IMG/VR virus record: IMGVR_UViG_3300022821_000090
Span: 1 to 28,065 of that record
Length of the DNA: 28,065 bases
Reading direction: 5' to 3' (one strand)
Origin: a virus
Both the position numbers and the translations under genes were made by a program. Shown one piece after another: positions 7,192 through 14,311 of the stretch (within the stretch, counting starts at the first letter, position 1; each line of letters opens with the position of its first letter). The notes under the pieces were generated by a model. It did no database searches. It saw only the letters and a list, made by a program, of their open reading frames with translations, and was not told where the DNA came from.

Positions 7192-8694
7192 ATGAGAACG
7201 TTTTTTGCGCTTGCGGGGCTGTCAGCCCTCGTGGCGGTCGCGACCATCGGCCTGATGGTCCCGGACGCCTATGCGGCCTCGGCCGCGCTGCCCGACATCT
7301 TCAACCACATTGCCGGCGCTGACTACGCCACCGGCACCATCCTTGCCGGCCTGCTTGTTGGTCGCATCAAGGTGCTCCGCGACAAGAAGGCGGACCTCCT
7401 GAAAGAGGCCGATGCCCTCGCCGAAAAGGTCGACGCTGGCCATGCGTCGGCGGAAGAGCAGGACCGCCTCGAAGCCATCCTAGAGGACGACGGCGGAGAA
7501 CTGGCCAAGGCCAACAAGTCCATTGCGCGTGAGGAGCGCTTGATGGATGAGCGTCGGCAGCTGCCGGCGGCTGACCCTGAGAATGACGACACCGAGATCG
7601 AGGCGACCGATCGCACCAAAATTCCGGCGACTGTCAGGAAGCCGGACCGAGCGTTCAGCTCCTTCGGCGCCCAACTGCAGGCTATTGCCCACGCGGGCAT
7701 GGACAAGGGCGGTGACCGCGACGGTCGACTGGTCTGGCAGGCTGCTGGCACCGGTGCGAATGAGGCGGTTCCGTCCGAGGGCGGTTTCATCGTCCAGCAG
7801 GACTATTCGACCGAGCTGCTCGAGGGCATGCACGAGATGGGCGAGATTCTTGCCCGTGTCCGTCGCATCCCTATCACGATCGGCAACGGCATCAAGCTGC
7901 CGGCGATCGACGAGACCAGCCGCGCCAACGGCTCCCGCTTCGGCGGTGTCCAGGCGTATTGGGCGGATGAGGGTGACACCGTCACGGCTTCGAAGCCGAA
8001 GTTCCGCAAGCTGGAACTGTCGCTCGAGAAGCTGCTGGCGATCGGTTACGCGACCGAAGAGTTGCTGGCCGATGCCTCGGCGCTCGAGACGGTCATGCGC
8101 ACGGCCTTCATTGAAGAGCTGACGTTCAAGACCGAGGACGCCGTGATCAACGGTACTGGCTCCGGCCAGCCGCTCGGCATCCTGAATTCCGGCGCTTTGG
8201 TGAGTGTTGCCAAGGAATCGGGTCAGGCCGGGTCGACGGTTGTGACGGCCAACGTCCTGAACATGTGGGCGCGCACGCCTATCCGCTCCCGCAAGAACCT
8301 GGTCTGGGTGATCAATCAGGATGTCGAGAGGCAGCTCTACTCGCTGACTCTCGGCTCGGGCACGGCCGTCGTGTTGCTCTACACGCCTCCGGGCGCGAAC
8401 GGCAACAACACGCCGTATGGCTTGCTGCTCGGTCGACCGGTTATTCCCATCGAGTACGCAGCCACGCTCGGCACGGTTGGCGACGTGATCCTGTTCGACC
8501 CGATGTCGTACGTGATGATCGACAAGAACGGGATCCAGCAGGCGGCATCGATGCATGTCCGGTTCCTCTACGAGGAAATGACCTTCCGCTTCACCTATCG
8601 GACGGACGGTCAGCCGGTCTGGGACTCGGCGGTCACGCCGTACAAGGGCACCAACACGATCTCGCCTTACGTCGCGTTGGCGACGCGAGCCTAA
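7192..8694 (+). CDS. Major capsid protein, HK97 fold, with signal-peptide-like N-terminus
   Basis: This 500-residue protein is the shell subunit. Residues about 185-500 are a typical HK97-fold capsid core (SEGGFIVQQDYSTELLEG, then AYWADEGDTVTASKPKF, then GTGSGQPLGILNS). Residues about 61-135 are the helical, charged delta domain that the prohead protease normally removes. The unusual part is residues 1-60. MRTFFALAGLSALVAVA is followed by a DAYA-AS cleavage-like site and a second hydrophobic stretch (TGTILAGLLVG). Capsid proteins normally start at the delta domain. An in-frame GTG at 7372 (residue 61) would give the usual start but has no clear SD, whereas the ATG at 7192 has a strong one (GGAG, 7181-7184). 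It is followed by a terminator-like hairpin. Confidence 0.95.
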   Translation: MRTFFALAGLSALVAVATIGLMVPDAYAASAALPDIFNHIAGADYATGTILAGLLVGRIKVLRDKKADLLKEADALAEKVDAGHASAEEQDRLEAILEDDGGELAKANKSIAREERLMDERRQLPAADPENDDTEIEATDRTKIPATVRKPDRAFSSFGAQLQAIAHAGMDKGGDRDGRLVWQAAGTGANEAVPSEGGFIVQQDYSTELLEGMHEMGEILARVRRIPITIGNGIKLPAIDETSRANGSRFGGVQAYWADEGDTVTASKPKFRKLELSLEKLLAIGYATEELLADASALETVMRTAFIEELTFKTEDAVINGTGSGQPLGILNSGALVSVAKESGQAGSTVVTANVLNMWARTPIRSRKNLVWVINQDVERQLYSLTLGSGTAVVLLYTPPGANGNNTPYGLLLGRPVIPIEYAATLGTVGDVILFDPMSYVMIDKNGIQQAASMHVRFLYEEMTFRFTYRTDGQPVWDSAVTPYKGTNTISPYVALATRA

Positions 8695-8711
8695 CGACGG
8701 AATGCGTGAGC

Positions 8712-8735
8712 GGGAGCGGTCTTTGGGCCGCTCCC
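8712..8735 (+). terminator. Terminator-like hairpin after the capsid gene
   Basis: A perfect 8-bp stem GGGAGCGG/CCGCTCCC (8712-8719, 8728-8735) with an 8-base loop, 17 bases after the capsid stop codon. Only scattered T residues follow, so it may be a weak terminator or an mRNA 3'-end stabiliser. Confidence 0.5.
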
Positions 8736-8765
8736 TGATCGCTTTCCGTCTTTCTCCACAACACC

Positions 8766-8780
8766 AGGTCAAGGAGACCT
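8766..8780 (+). promoter_or_regulatory. Hairpin presenting the SD of the decoration gene
   Basis: Stem AGGTC/GACCT (8766-8770, 8776-8780) with loop AAGGA, which is itself the Shine-Dalgarno sequence, 10 bases before the ATG at 8785. The loop would expose the SD to the ribosome. Confidence 0.45.
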
Positions 8781-8784
8781 AGTT

Positions 8785-9258
8785 ATGAAAGGCTTCAACA
8801 TCGCGGAGATGGGCCACGTCGTTAACGTGCTTCCGCCCATCGATATCACTGGCGGCGCGAACGGCGACGTTTTCTCTATGGAAAACTACGGTCACGCCAC
8901 GATCATCGTTCAGGTTGGTGTGTCGGCAGCGGCCTTCACGACAATCAAGATCAACGAGTGCACGAGCTTTGCCGCGGCTGGCGCCACGGCGATCGCCTTT
9001 AGCGTCTACAAGGAAGAGACGGCCGCGGGCGACACTTTGGGTGCACGGGTCGCTGTCGCTGCTGCCGGCATGACGCCGTCTGCCAACGACACGATCATGT
9101 ATGTGATCGAGTTGGACGCCTCCGAACTGTCCGACGGTTCGCAGTTCGTTCAACTGGCGTTGGCAAACGCGTCCGCTAACAGCGTCATCGCCTCGGCGGT
9201 TGCTATTCTCAGCGGCTCTCGTTACGCGAAGACTCTGTCGGCAACGGCGATCGCGTAA
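8785..9258 (+). CDS. Probable capsid decoration/structural protein
   Basis: This 157-residue protein directly follows the major capsid gene, where phages of this type encode a head decoration (cement) protein. It is rich in Ala, Thr and Ser with beta-strand character (GHATIIVQVGVSAAAFTTIKI, split by polar turns). It contains the segment AFSVYKEETAAGDTLGARV, which I recall from unnamed structural proteins in the same position in other phages. It has no signal peptide, membrane segment or catalytic motif. The start is set by the AAGGAG at 8771-8776. The gene is bracketed by two strong hairpins, suggesting that its transcript level is set separately. Confidence 0.85.
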   Translation: MKGFNIAEMGHVVNVLPPIDITGGANGDVFSMENYGHATIIVQVGVSAAAFTTIKINECTSFAAAGATAIAFSVYKEETAAGDTLGARVAVAAAGMTPSANDTIMYVIELDASELSDGSQFVQLALANASANSVIASAVAILSGSRYAKTLSATAIA

Positions 9259-9288
9259 CCCAACCACGGCAATCTCTCGACGCCGAAC

Positions 9289-9315
9289 GGGGCGGCCTTC
9301 GGGTCGCCCCACCTT
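9289..9315 (+). terminator. UUCG-loop terminator-like hairpin
   Basis: A 9-bp stem (9289-9297 with 9302-9310, one G-T pair) closed by the very stable C(TTCG)G tetraloop. ACCTTTT follows (T run 9314-9317). It is 30 bases after the decoration gene stop codon and fits a Rho-independent terminator or attenuator. Confidence 0.65.
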
Positions 9316-9332
9316 TTCCCTTGAAAGGGAGA
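9315..9332 (+). promoter_or_regulatory. SD-sequestering hairpin before the small basic protein
   Basis: TTTCCCT (9315-9321) can pair with AGGGAGA (9326-9332) around loop TGAA, giving 7 pairs including one G-T. The 3' arm is the whole Shine-Dalgarno of the gene at 9341. It shares the T-run with the preceding terminator-like hairpin. Confidence 0.4.
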
Positions 9333-9340
9333 CTACCGAC

Positions 9341-9562
9341 ATGAAAGTTCGTCAGCTCGTCGGCCGCCTTGCCGGCCAGATCGTTGACATGCCTTACGCC
9401 GAGGCGACCTCCTGCGTTGGTTGCGGCACCGCCGCGTGGCCCGAGGACACCCCGCGCGTGAAGGGGCTCAATATTCCGACGCCCGCGCCGGTGGCAGGCG
9501 CGACACCGAAGCCGGCCGCCAAGAAGAAGGCGACACCGGTCAAGAAAGCCCGCGCCCGTTAA
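9341..9562 (+). CDS. Small basic-tailed protein, unknown function
   Basis: This 73-residue protein begins MKVRQLVGRLAGQIVDMPYAEA and contains a C-V-G-C pair near residue 26. It ends in a lysine-, alanine- and proline-rich tail (KPAAKKKATPVKKARAR) that could bind nucleic acid. The start is set by AAAGGGAG at 9324-9331; the frame is open further upstream but through non-coding hairpin sequence. The stop overlaps the next start as TAATG. I do not recognise the family. Phages often carry small proteins with such a basic tail next to the decoration gene, possibly a head component. Confidence 0.75.
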   Translation: MKVRQLVGRLAGQIVDMPYAEATSCVGCGTAAWPEDTPRVKGLNIPTPAPVAGATPKPAAKKKATPVKKARAR

Positions 9563-10206
9563 TGGCGCGGAAGCCCTGGTCGATCCCGGTCATGTGGCCG
9601 GGGGAAACCGTTGTGGTCCTGGGCGGAGGGCCGTCGCTGGATCTCAAGCAGATCCACACTGTTGCTCGGGCCCGGCTGGCAAACCGCTGCCGGGTCATCG
9701 CAGTAAACGATGCAGTCTTTCCAGCGTGGTGGGGCGATTGGCTCCATGGGTGCGACTTCAAGTGGTGGGATTGGCACAAGGAAACGGCACTCAAATTCCC
9801 GGGCATCCGGACCACCTGCACCGAGACAGTGCCGATCGCGTGGGCGCACTACCTGCAGGTCGCCAAGCCTAACTCGAAGACTGGTCGACGCACCGGCATG
9901 CCGAAGCGGCCCTACATGGTCGCTGGCGGTGGCAACGGCGGGTACCAGGCCATTCAGTGTGCCGTGAAGGCCGGTGGCGCGAAGGTTCTGCTCCTGGGCT
10001 TCGACATGGGATTCAGCCCTTCGGGCGAGTCTCATTTTTTTGGCGACCACCCCGACCGCATGCGATCCGACTACGTGGAGACCATGCTCCCCAATTTTCC
10101 TGGCCTCGCGAAGGTGCTCAACGAGCTCGGCGTCGAGGTCATCAACTGCTCGCCGCAGACACAGCTCGACGTGTTTCCGACGGCGCGCCTCGAGGACGTG
10201 ATTTGA
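9562..10206 (+). CDS. DUF115 / MptE-like (Maf-related) Rossmann-fold protein
   Basis: This 214-residue protein opens the sugar gene cluster. Residues 17-28 read VVVLGGGPSLDL, the nucleotide-binding loop typical of the DUF115/MAF_flag10 superfamily, followed by RVIAVNDAVFPAWWGDWLHGCD. Relatives include 6-hydroxymethylpterin diphosphokinase MptE and the flagellin-modifying Maf proteins, which attach nonulosonic acids to protein. Phage members are often given uninformative names. The sugar-transferase neighbours make a Maf-like glycosylation role more plausible than pterin chemistry, but this is inference. The ATG overlaps the previous stop (TAATG), and the stop overlaps the next TTG start. Confidence 0.8.
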   Translation: MARKPWSIPVMWPGETVVVLGGGPSLDLKQIHTVARARLANRCRVIAVNDAVFPAWWGDWLHGCDFKWWDWHKETALKFPGIRTTCTETVPIAWAHYLQVAKPNSKTGRRTGMPKRPYMVAGGGNGGYQAIQCAVKAGGAKVLLLGFDMGFSPSGESHFFGDHPDRMRSDYVETMLPNFPGLAKVLNELGVEVINCSPQTQLDVFPTARLEDVI

Positions 10207-10889
10207 TCCGTTTTGCCCACATCATCGACGACAAGAACACCGGCGACCTGATGAGCGGGCCGTACCGGTGGTTCGACTTTCCGGCGCACGAGGCGTTCAA
10301 CTACTCGGCGCCGGTTCCCGACGATGGCGCTCTGACCGTTTTCGGCGGCGGAACGATGGTGAACTGGCTCACCAACCAGCGGCCGGACGATTTACCGAGA
10401 GGCCCGAAGGTAGTTTGGGGTGCAGGTTCGAGCCGCCACGGCGAGGTCGATCCCTGGCCCGACCCGTCGGGCTTCGACCTGATCGGGACGCGGGAATGGA
10501 CGGCGGAACGCGAGGCGGCTGGACTGTGGGCACCATGCCCGTCGTGCATGAGCCCGCTGCTCGACCAGGACTATGAGATCACGCGCGCCAAGGTGGCGTT
10601 CGTCAACGCGAGCGACGGCATCAGGTCGCGCTACCCGGCCGTCTATGGCCTCGACGTTCCGATGATGGGCAACGACCGGCCCATGTCGGAGATCATCGCG
10701 TTCCTTGGTTCGGCCGAGACGGTGGTGACAAACAGCTACCACGGCCTGGCATGGTCCTCATGGCTTGGCAGGAATATCGAAGTGCACGGATACAGTTCGA
10801 AGTTTCACCGGTTCCCATACCTGATCCCGGTCGACGAGTGCCGGGCCGCGACGCGGCGGTTTTATGAGCGCGTGAGGGAGCTGGCATGA
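10203..10889 (+). CDS. Polysaccharide pyruvyltransferase-like protein
   Basis: This 228-residue protein resembles the polysaccharide pyruvyl transferase family (CsaB/WcaK-like), which adds ketal-linked pyruvate to sugars. Two signatures are visible. The N-terminal NTGDLMS (12-18) corresponds to the family's N-x-GD loop, and the C-terminal VVTNSYHGLAWSSWLGR (about 174-190) to its conserved S-x-HG segment. A CPSC pair lies near residue 115. The start is a TTG in a TTGA overlap with the previous gene; the frame is open upstream but inside that gene. The protein is shorter than bacterial members (about 300-400 residues), so the fold may be minimal and the donor uncertain. Confidence 0.8.
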   Translation: MIRFAHIIDDKNTGDLMSGPYRWFDFPAHEAFNYSAPVPDDGALTVFGGGTMVNWLTNQRPDDLPRGPKVVWGAGSSRHGEVDPWPDPSGFDLIGTREWTAEREAAGLWAPCPSCMSPLLDQDYEITRAKVAFVNASDGIRSRYPAVYGLDVPMMGNDRPMSEIIAFLGSAETVVTNSYHGLAWSSWLGRNIEVHGYSSKFHRFPYLIPVDECRAATRRFYERVRELA

Positions 10890-11626
10890 GCGGCCGCAGT
10901 CCCGGTCTGTCCGGCCTTGTCCGGCTTCGCGACGAAGAGGCGTGGTGCCGCCTGGCGCTCGAGTCCTTCGTTGATTGGTGCGACGAGCTGATCGTGGTGC
11001 TCAACACCTGCACTGATCGGACGCCGGAAATCGTGGGCAGCTTTGCAGCCCAACACCCGGACAAGGTCAAGGTGTTTGACTACCCGCACCGGATTCACGA
11101 AATGGGCCCCGGCCACGATCGCTGCCCGACAACGGACGAGCGCGCCTCCGCGGCGCTCTACAACTTCACGCAAGAGCGGTCGACGTTTGATCATGTGATC
11201 AAGCTGGACGGCGACATGGTGATGATGGACTGGGCCGGGGCTCGGGTACGCGAGCGCATGGCCGAGGGTCACCATCGGATCAAGCTCTACGGCACTGACC
11301 TCGTGGGCGACGACCTACGGCACATCGGCTGCCACCCGCTCTGCCCGACGAACGGCGTCTATCAGGCCTGGGGCACCCGCTACGAGCAGGGCCCGGTGAC
11401 GCAATCGCTCAAGGGCGCGCCGGCACCGACTGCCGAGATTCGCGACGCGTTTTTGCACTTCAAGTGGGCGCGCAAGTCCTTCGCTGCGGCGACGGCTCAG
11501 TGGCCGCCCGACTGGGATCAGATTCCGCACTTTCAGAAGATCGCTGAGCGCCGATTCCCGGCTGCTCGTTACAACGGCGAATATCCGGCGTCAGTGGCCG
11601 CGCTGCTTAGTCAGGAGGCCGCATGA
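10886..11626 (+). CDS. Glycosyltransferase, family 2-like
   Basis: This 246-residue GT-A type protein starts with GLSGLVRLRDEEAWCRLALESF, the donor-binding beginning of GT2 enzymes, followed by CDELIVVLNTCTDRTPEIV. It has a metal/nucleotide-binding DGDM in IKLDGDMVMMDW near residue 105. The C-terminal half (FLHFKWARKSFAAATAQWPPDW) matches what I recall of phage GT2-like proteins. It is probably soluble and uses a nucleotide sugar; the acceptor is unknown. It begins in an ATGA overlap and ends in an ATGA overlap, so it is co-translated with its neighbours. Confidence 0.85.
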   Translation: MSGRSPGLSGLVRLRDEEAWCRLALESFVDWCDELIVVLNTCTDRTPEIVGSFAAQHPDKVKVFDYPHRIHEMGPGHDRCPTTDERASAALYNFTQERSTFDHVIKLDGDMVMMDWAGARVRERMAEGHHRIKLYGTDLVGDDLRHIGCHPLCPTNGVYQAWGTRYEQGPVTQSLKGAPAPTAEIRDAFLHFKWARKSFAAATAQWPPDWDQIPHFQKIAERRFPAARYNGEYPASVAALLSQEAA

Positions 11627-12183
11627 TTCAACCGCATGTCGTCGCGAACTTAGAGCGTTGGTCGGAGTTCTACGGCGCCTCGATGCTGATGCTCGGCGCC
11701 ACAGGGAGCAATGTGCCGGAGTATCCAACGGCGCGCGATTTCTTCGGACGCTGGGTCGGCAGCTATGCCGATCTCGACCTGGACCCGGCAGCGAAAATCC
11801 AAGAGGACCTAAACCGCGACCTCGCTTCGCTTTCCCAAGGCTACGACAGCGTGTTCAACCTCGGGACGATCGAGCACGTTTGGAACCAACACAACGCCTG
11901 GGCCAATGCGCTCCGGGCGGTTGCAGTCGGCGGCCACTTTCTGAGCCACGGCCCTGTGAACGGTTGGATAAATCACGGCCTATTCATGGCCAATCCCGGC
12001 GCCGTGCGGGCGTTCGTCGCCAAGAACGGCTTCGAAGTGGTCGACGAGTTCAACACGAAGTGGCGCCAGCAGGGCGAAGTGTTGTGGCTTGCCGCACGCA
12101 AGGTCCGGCACATCGAGGACCTGTCGGACTATGAGCCTGCTTGGCAGATCTACGAGCAGGGCAACAAAAAGGCAGTCCGATAA
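11623..12183 (+). CDS. SAM-dependent methyltransferase-like protein (cluster)
   Basis: This 186-residue protein has the second half of a class I methyltransferase pattern. DLDLDP and the acidic region that follows (about 50-60) could hold the SAM ribose, and YDSVFNLGTIEHVWNQ (about 76-91) is the motif around strand 4. A post-motif (ALRAVAVGGHFLSHGPVNGW) then follows. A canonical glycine-rich motif I is weak (SMLMLGATGSNVPEY, about 20-34), so activity is less certain than for the second methyltransferase at 12894. It probably modifies a sugar or protein made by the cluster. ATGA overlap with the gene before it. Confidence 0.75.
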   Translation: MIQPHVVANLERWSEFYGASMLMLGATGSNVPEYPTARDFFGRWVGSYADLDLDPAAKIQEDLNRDLASLSQGYDSVFNLGTIEHVWNQHNAWANALRAVAVGGHFLSHGPVNGWINHGLFMANPGAVRAFVAKNGFEVVDEFNTKWRQQGEVLWLAARKVRHIEDLSDYEPAWQIYEQGNKKAVR

Positions 12184-12918
12184 ATGCCGGCGCATTCCGC
12201 GGTCGGTGGTGGTGCTATGACCCTGTCCGTCGTCTGCTTTCTTTGGCGCGATCCCGACTTCCGACACGCCAATCTCTACGAGTACGGCCCTCGTTACGTC
12301 AACGTCCTGCGCAACATGCTGGAGCGCCACCTGCCGATCGAGCACCAGTTGTGTTGCGTGACCGACATTCCGGATGGGATTGATGATCGCGTTCGCATCG
12401 TCCCGATGCCGAAGGACGTTCGAGCGTTCGAGCGCTACTACCGCAAGCTCTACGCGTATCACCCGGACGCCGCGAATATCTTCGGCGCTGACCGGCTGTT
12501 GCTGATCGATCTTGACACAGTGATTGTCCGGGACATGAGCGTGCTGGGCCTCGATCGTTCTGACCCTTTTATCGCTTGGTCGACGCACCCCGGAACCAAG
12601 GCGCGCTTCAATACCTCGCTTGCCCTGATGGACGCTGGGGCCTTTCCGGAAATATGGGAGCGATTTGTCCCAGTGGAGAGCGCCAAGGAGCTCGAGAGCT
12701 TGGGGTACGAGGACGGCGACCAGGACTGGGTGTCACACGTCATCGGCAACAAGGGCGCCACCTGGGCGCGCCGTGGCGATGGCGTTGAGCCCTTCTATCA
12801 GAGCCGGTTCGAAGGCCTGCCACAGAGTGCAAGCGTGGTTTTCTTCAATGGGCGTAGGTCGCCTGCAATGCGGGAATTGCAGCAGCAGCACCAGTGGATT
12901 GCGGACAATTGGAAATAG
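12184..12918 (+). CDS. Glycosyltransferase, GT-A fold (GT8-like)
   Basis: This 244-residue protein contains LLLIDLDTVIVRDMS around residues 105-118. Its D-L-D is the metal-binding DxD motif of retaining GT-A enzymes such as GT8. RFNTSLALMDAG and EDGDQDWVSHVIG correspond to the acceptor-side motifs (an N-T/S-G-like segment and DQD) seen in that group. The annotated ATG follows the previous stop directly. A second ATG at 12217 (MTLSVVCFLW) begins the recognisable fold and may be the true start, because the first 11 residues are low in complexity. Donor and acceptor are unknown. Confidence 0.82.
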   Translation: MPAHSAVGGGAMTLSVVCFLWRDPDFRHANLYEYGPRYVNVLRNMLERHLPIEHQLCCVTDIPDGIDDRVRIVPMPKDVRAFERYYRKLYAYHPDAANIFGADRLLLIDLDTVIVRDMSVLGLDRSDPFIAWSTHPGTKARFNTSLALMDAGAFPEIWERFVPVESAKELESLGYEDGDQDWVSHVIGNKGATWARRGDGVEPFYQSRFEGLPQSASVVFFNGRRSPAMRELQQQHQWIADNWK

Positions 12919-13514
12919 CGCCCTGGCCCGACGCTCGGCTCAGTCCGGACGGTCGGATCAAGGATGTCCGCGGCGACCACGTGGGCCGCTACAGGTGGGC
13001 TACGGAGCGTTTGCGGGGCGTCGGGGCACTGGTCATTGATGCCGGCTGTAACTGCGGCTACGGGGCCTCGATTCTGGCAGCAGCGGGCCTCGAGGTCCTG
13101 GCGGTCGACAACTGGGTCGAGGGTCTGGATTGGGGCCAGGCGCAGTACGACGCCGACACCATCACTTGGCGCGAAATGGACTTGGACCGGCCGTGCGACT
13201 TCTCTCCGGCCGGCGCCGTGGTGGCGTTCGAAATCATCGAGCACCTGCCGGACCCTCGGCACTTGTTACGGGCCGCTCGGGCAGCGGCACCGCGGTTGCT
13301 GGCGAGCGTGCCGAACGAGGCGGTCTGGCCGCACGAACCGCGTCTGTTTCCGGTGCACCAGCGCCACTACCGCCGCGCCGAACTCTTGGCGTTGCTGACG
13401 GAAACGGGCTGGAATCCGGTTGGCTGGTACGGGCAACGGGGCGGGAGTTCGCCTGTCGAGTCCGCCGTCAACGGCCGGACGCTCGTGGTCGAATGCGTAA
13501 GGGCTGAGGAATGA
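12894..13514 (+). CDS. Class I SAM-dependent methyltransferase (cluster)
   Basis: This protein of up to 206 residues shows a clear SAM-binding motif I (VIDAGCNCGYG, 47-57), an acidic residue after strand 2 (VLAVDNW), and motif IV region FEIIEHLPDPRHLL (about 112-125). The final part, FPVHQRHYRRAELLALLTETGW, is typical of Methyltransf_11/23 proteins that modify small molecules or sugars. The GTG start gives a 25-base overlap with the preceding glycosyltransferase; a TTG at 12909 is an alternative and neither has a strong SD. It ends in an ATGA overlap with the next gene. Confidence 0.82.
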   Translation: MDCGQLEIAPWPDARLSPDGRIKDVRGDHVGRYRWATERLRGVGALVIDAGCNCGYGASILAAAGLEVLAVDNWVEGLDWGQAQYDADTITWREMDLDRPCDFSPAGAVVAFEIIEHLPDPRHLLRAARAAAPRLLASVPNEAVWPHEPRLFPVHQRHYRRAELLALLTETGWNPVGWYGQRGGSSPVESAVNGRTLVVECVRAEE

Positions 13515-14311
13515 GAGCTGCAATTCATGTCAACGGCGCAGCGCATCAGAGCGCCAATGCGCGGGCCATGCGCGCCGGCCTCGAGCGCCACGGCGTTGAG
13601 GTTGTGCATGCTGCGGTCGACGTGCCGGTCCTGTGTGACTTTGCCGTGATCTGGGGATGGCGCCAGCCGGCCGTGTCGGCGAACGGACCGACCCTGGTCA
13701 TGGAGCGCGGCTATATCGGCGACCTCGAGAACCGCCGGCGCTGGACGTCGCTGGGTTGGGACGGGCTCAACGGTCGCGCTCGTCGACCAAGCCCCGATGC
13801 TGGCGAGCGCTGGGACGCGCACTTCGAAACGATGATGCAGGCGCCTCGCGACGGTGGCGCCTACGTTTTGCTGGCCGGCCAATGCCGGGGCGATCGCGCC
13901 GTCGCGGGAACCAACATTGCTTTGTGGGCGCGCGATACGGCCCGCCAGTTGCAGGAGCTGACCGACTTGCCGATCAGGTTTCGCCCGCATCCGCAGGAGC
14001 TCTCGCCATGGGACGTTCATGGCGTTGCAACGTCGGATCGCACGCTTGCCGAGGATCTGGCGGAGGCGGCGTTTGTCGTGACGTTCAATAGCAACGCCGG
14101 TGTCGACGCTGCTCTTGCCGGCGTGCCGGTGGTCGCCGTCGACGAGGGCGCCATGGCCTGGCCTATCGCCGCACATGAGCTGACCGCCACCCCTGTGCTG
14201 CCGGGGCGGCGTACGTGGGCTACGCAGCTGGCGTTCTGCCAGTGGACGGCCCAAGAGATCGAAACCGGAGAGGCGTGGGAGGCGTTGCGCGAATGTATGA
14301 CGGCCGATTGA
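13511..14311 (+). CDS. Capsule-polysaccharide-type glycosyltransferase-like protein (GT-B)
   Basis: This 266-residue protein closes the sugar cluster. PIRFRPHPQE (about 154-163) and, downstream, FVVTFNSNAGVDAALAGVPVVAVDEGAM (in two blocks, about 188-214) match the donor-binding end of GT-B proteins of capsule export/synthesis type. There, an R-x-HP motif precedes an S-N-x-G-V-[DE]-A-L-x-x-G-x-P-V segment. The N-terminal half is shorter than in full-length enzymes. It may transfer a sugar or act as a truncated relative. It begins in an ATGA overlap and overlaps the head-tail connector gene by 19 bases, so the sugar genes and the structural operon are one translational unit. Confidence 0.75.
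   Translation: MRAAIHVNGAAHQSANARAMRAGLERHGVEVVHAAVDVPVLCDFAVIWGWRQPAVSANGPTLVMERGYIGDLENRRRWTSLGWDGLNGRARRPSPDAGERWDAHFETMMQAPRDGGAYVLLAGQCRGDRAVAGTNIALWARDTARQLQELTDLPIRFRPHPQELSPWDVHGVATSDRTLAEDLAEAAFVVTFNSNAGVDAALAGVPVVAVDEGAMAWPIAAHELTATPVLPGRRTWATQLAFCQWTAQEIETGEAWEALRECMTAD

Noticed and set aside
7480-8772. A 430-codon minus-strand frame over the capsid gene
   Set aside because: Arg-, Asp- and Leu-rich shadow of the capsid codons without any motif; the + strand capsid sequence is unmistakable.
9562-10206. Pterin biosynthesis enzyme (MptE) as the function of the first cassette gene
   Set aside because: The superfamily link is only through the nucleotide-binding fold. No other pterin gene is near, and all neighbours are sugar or methyl transferases.
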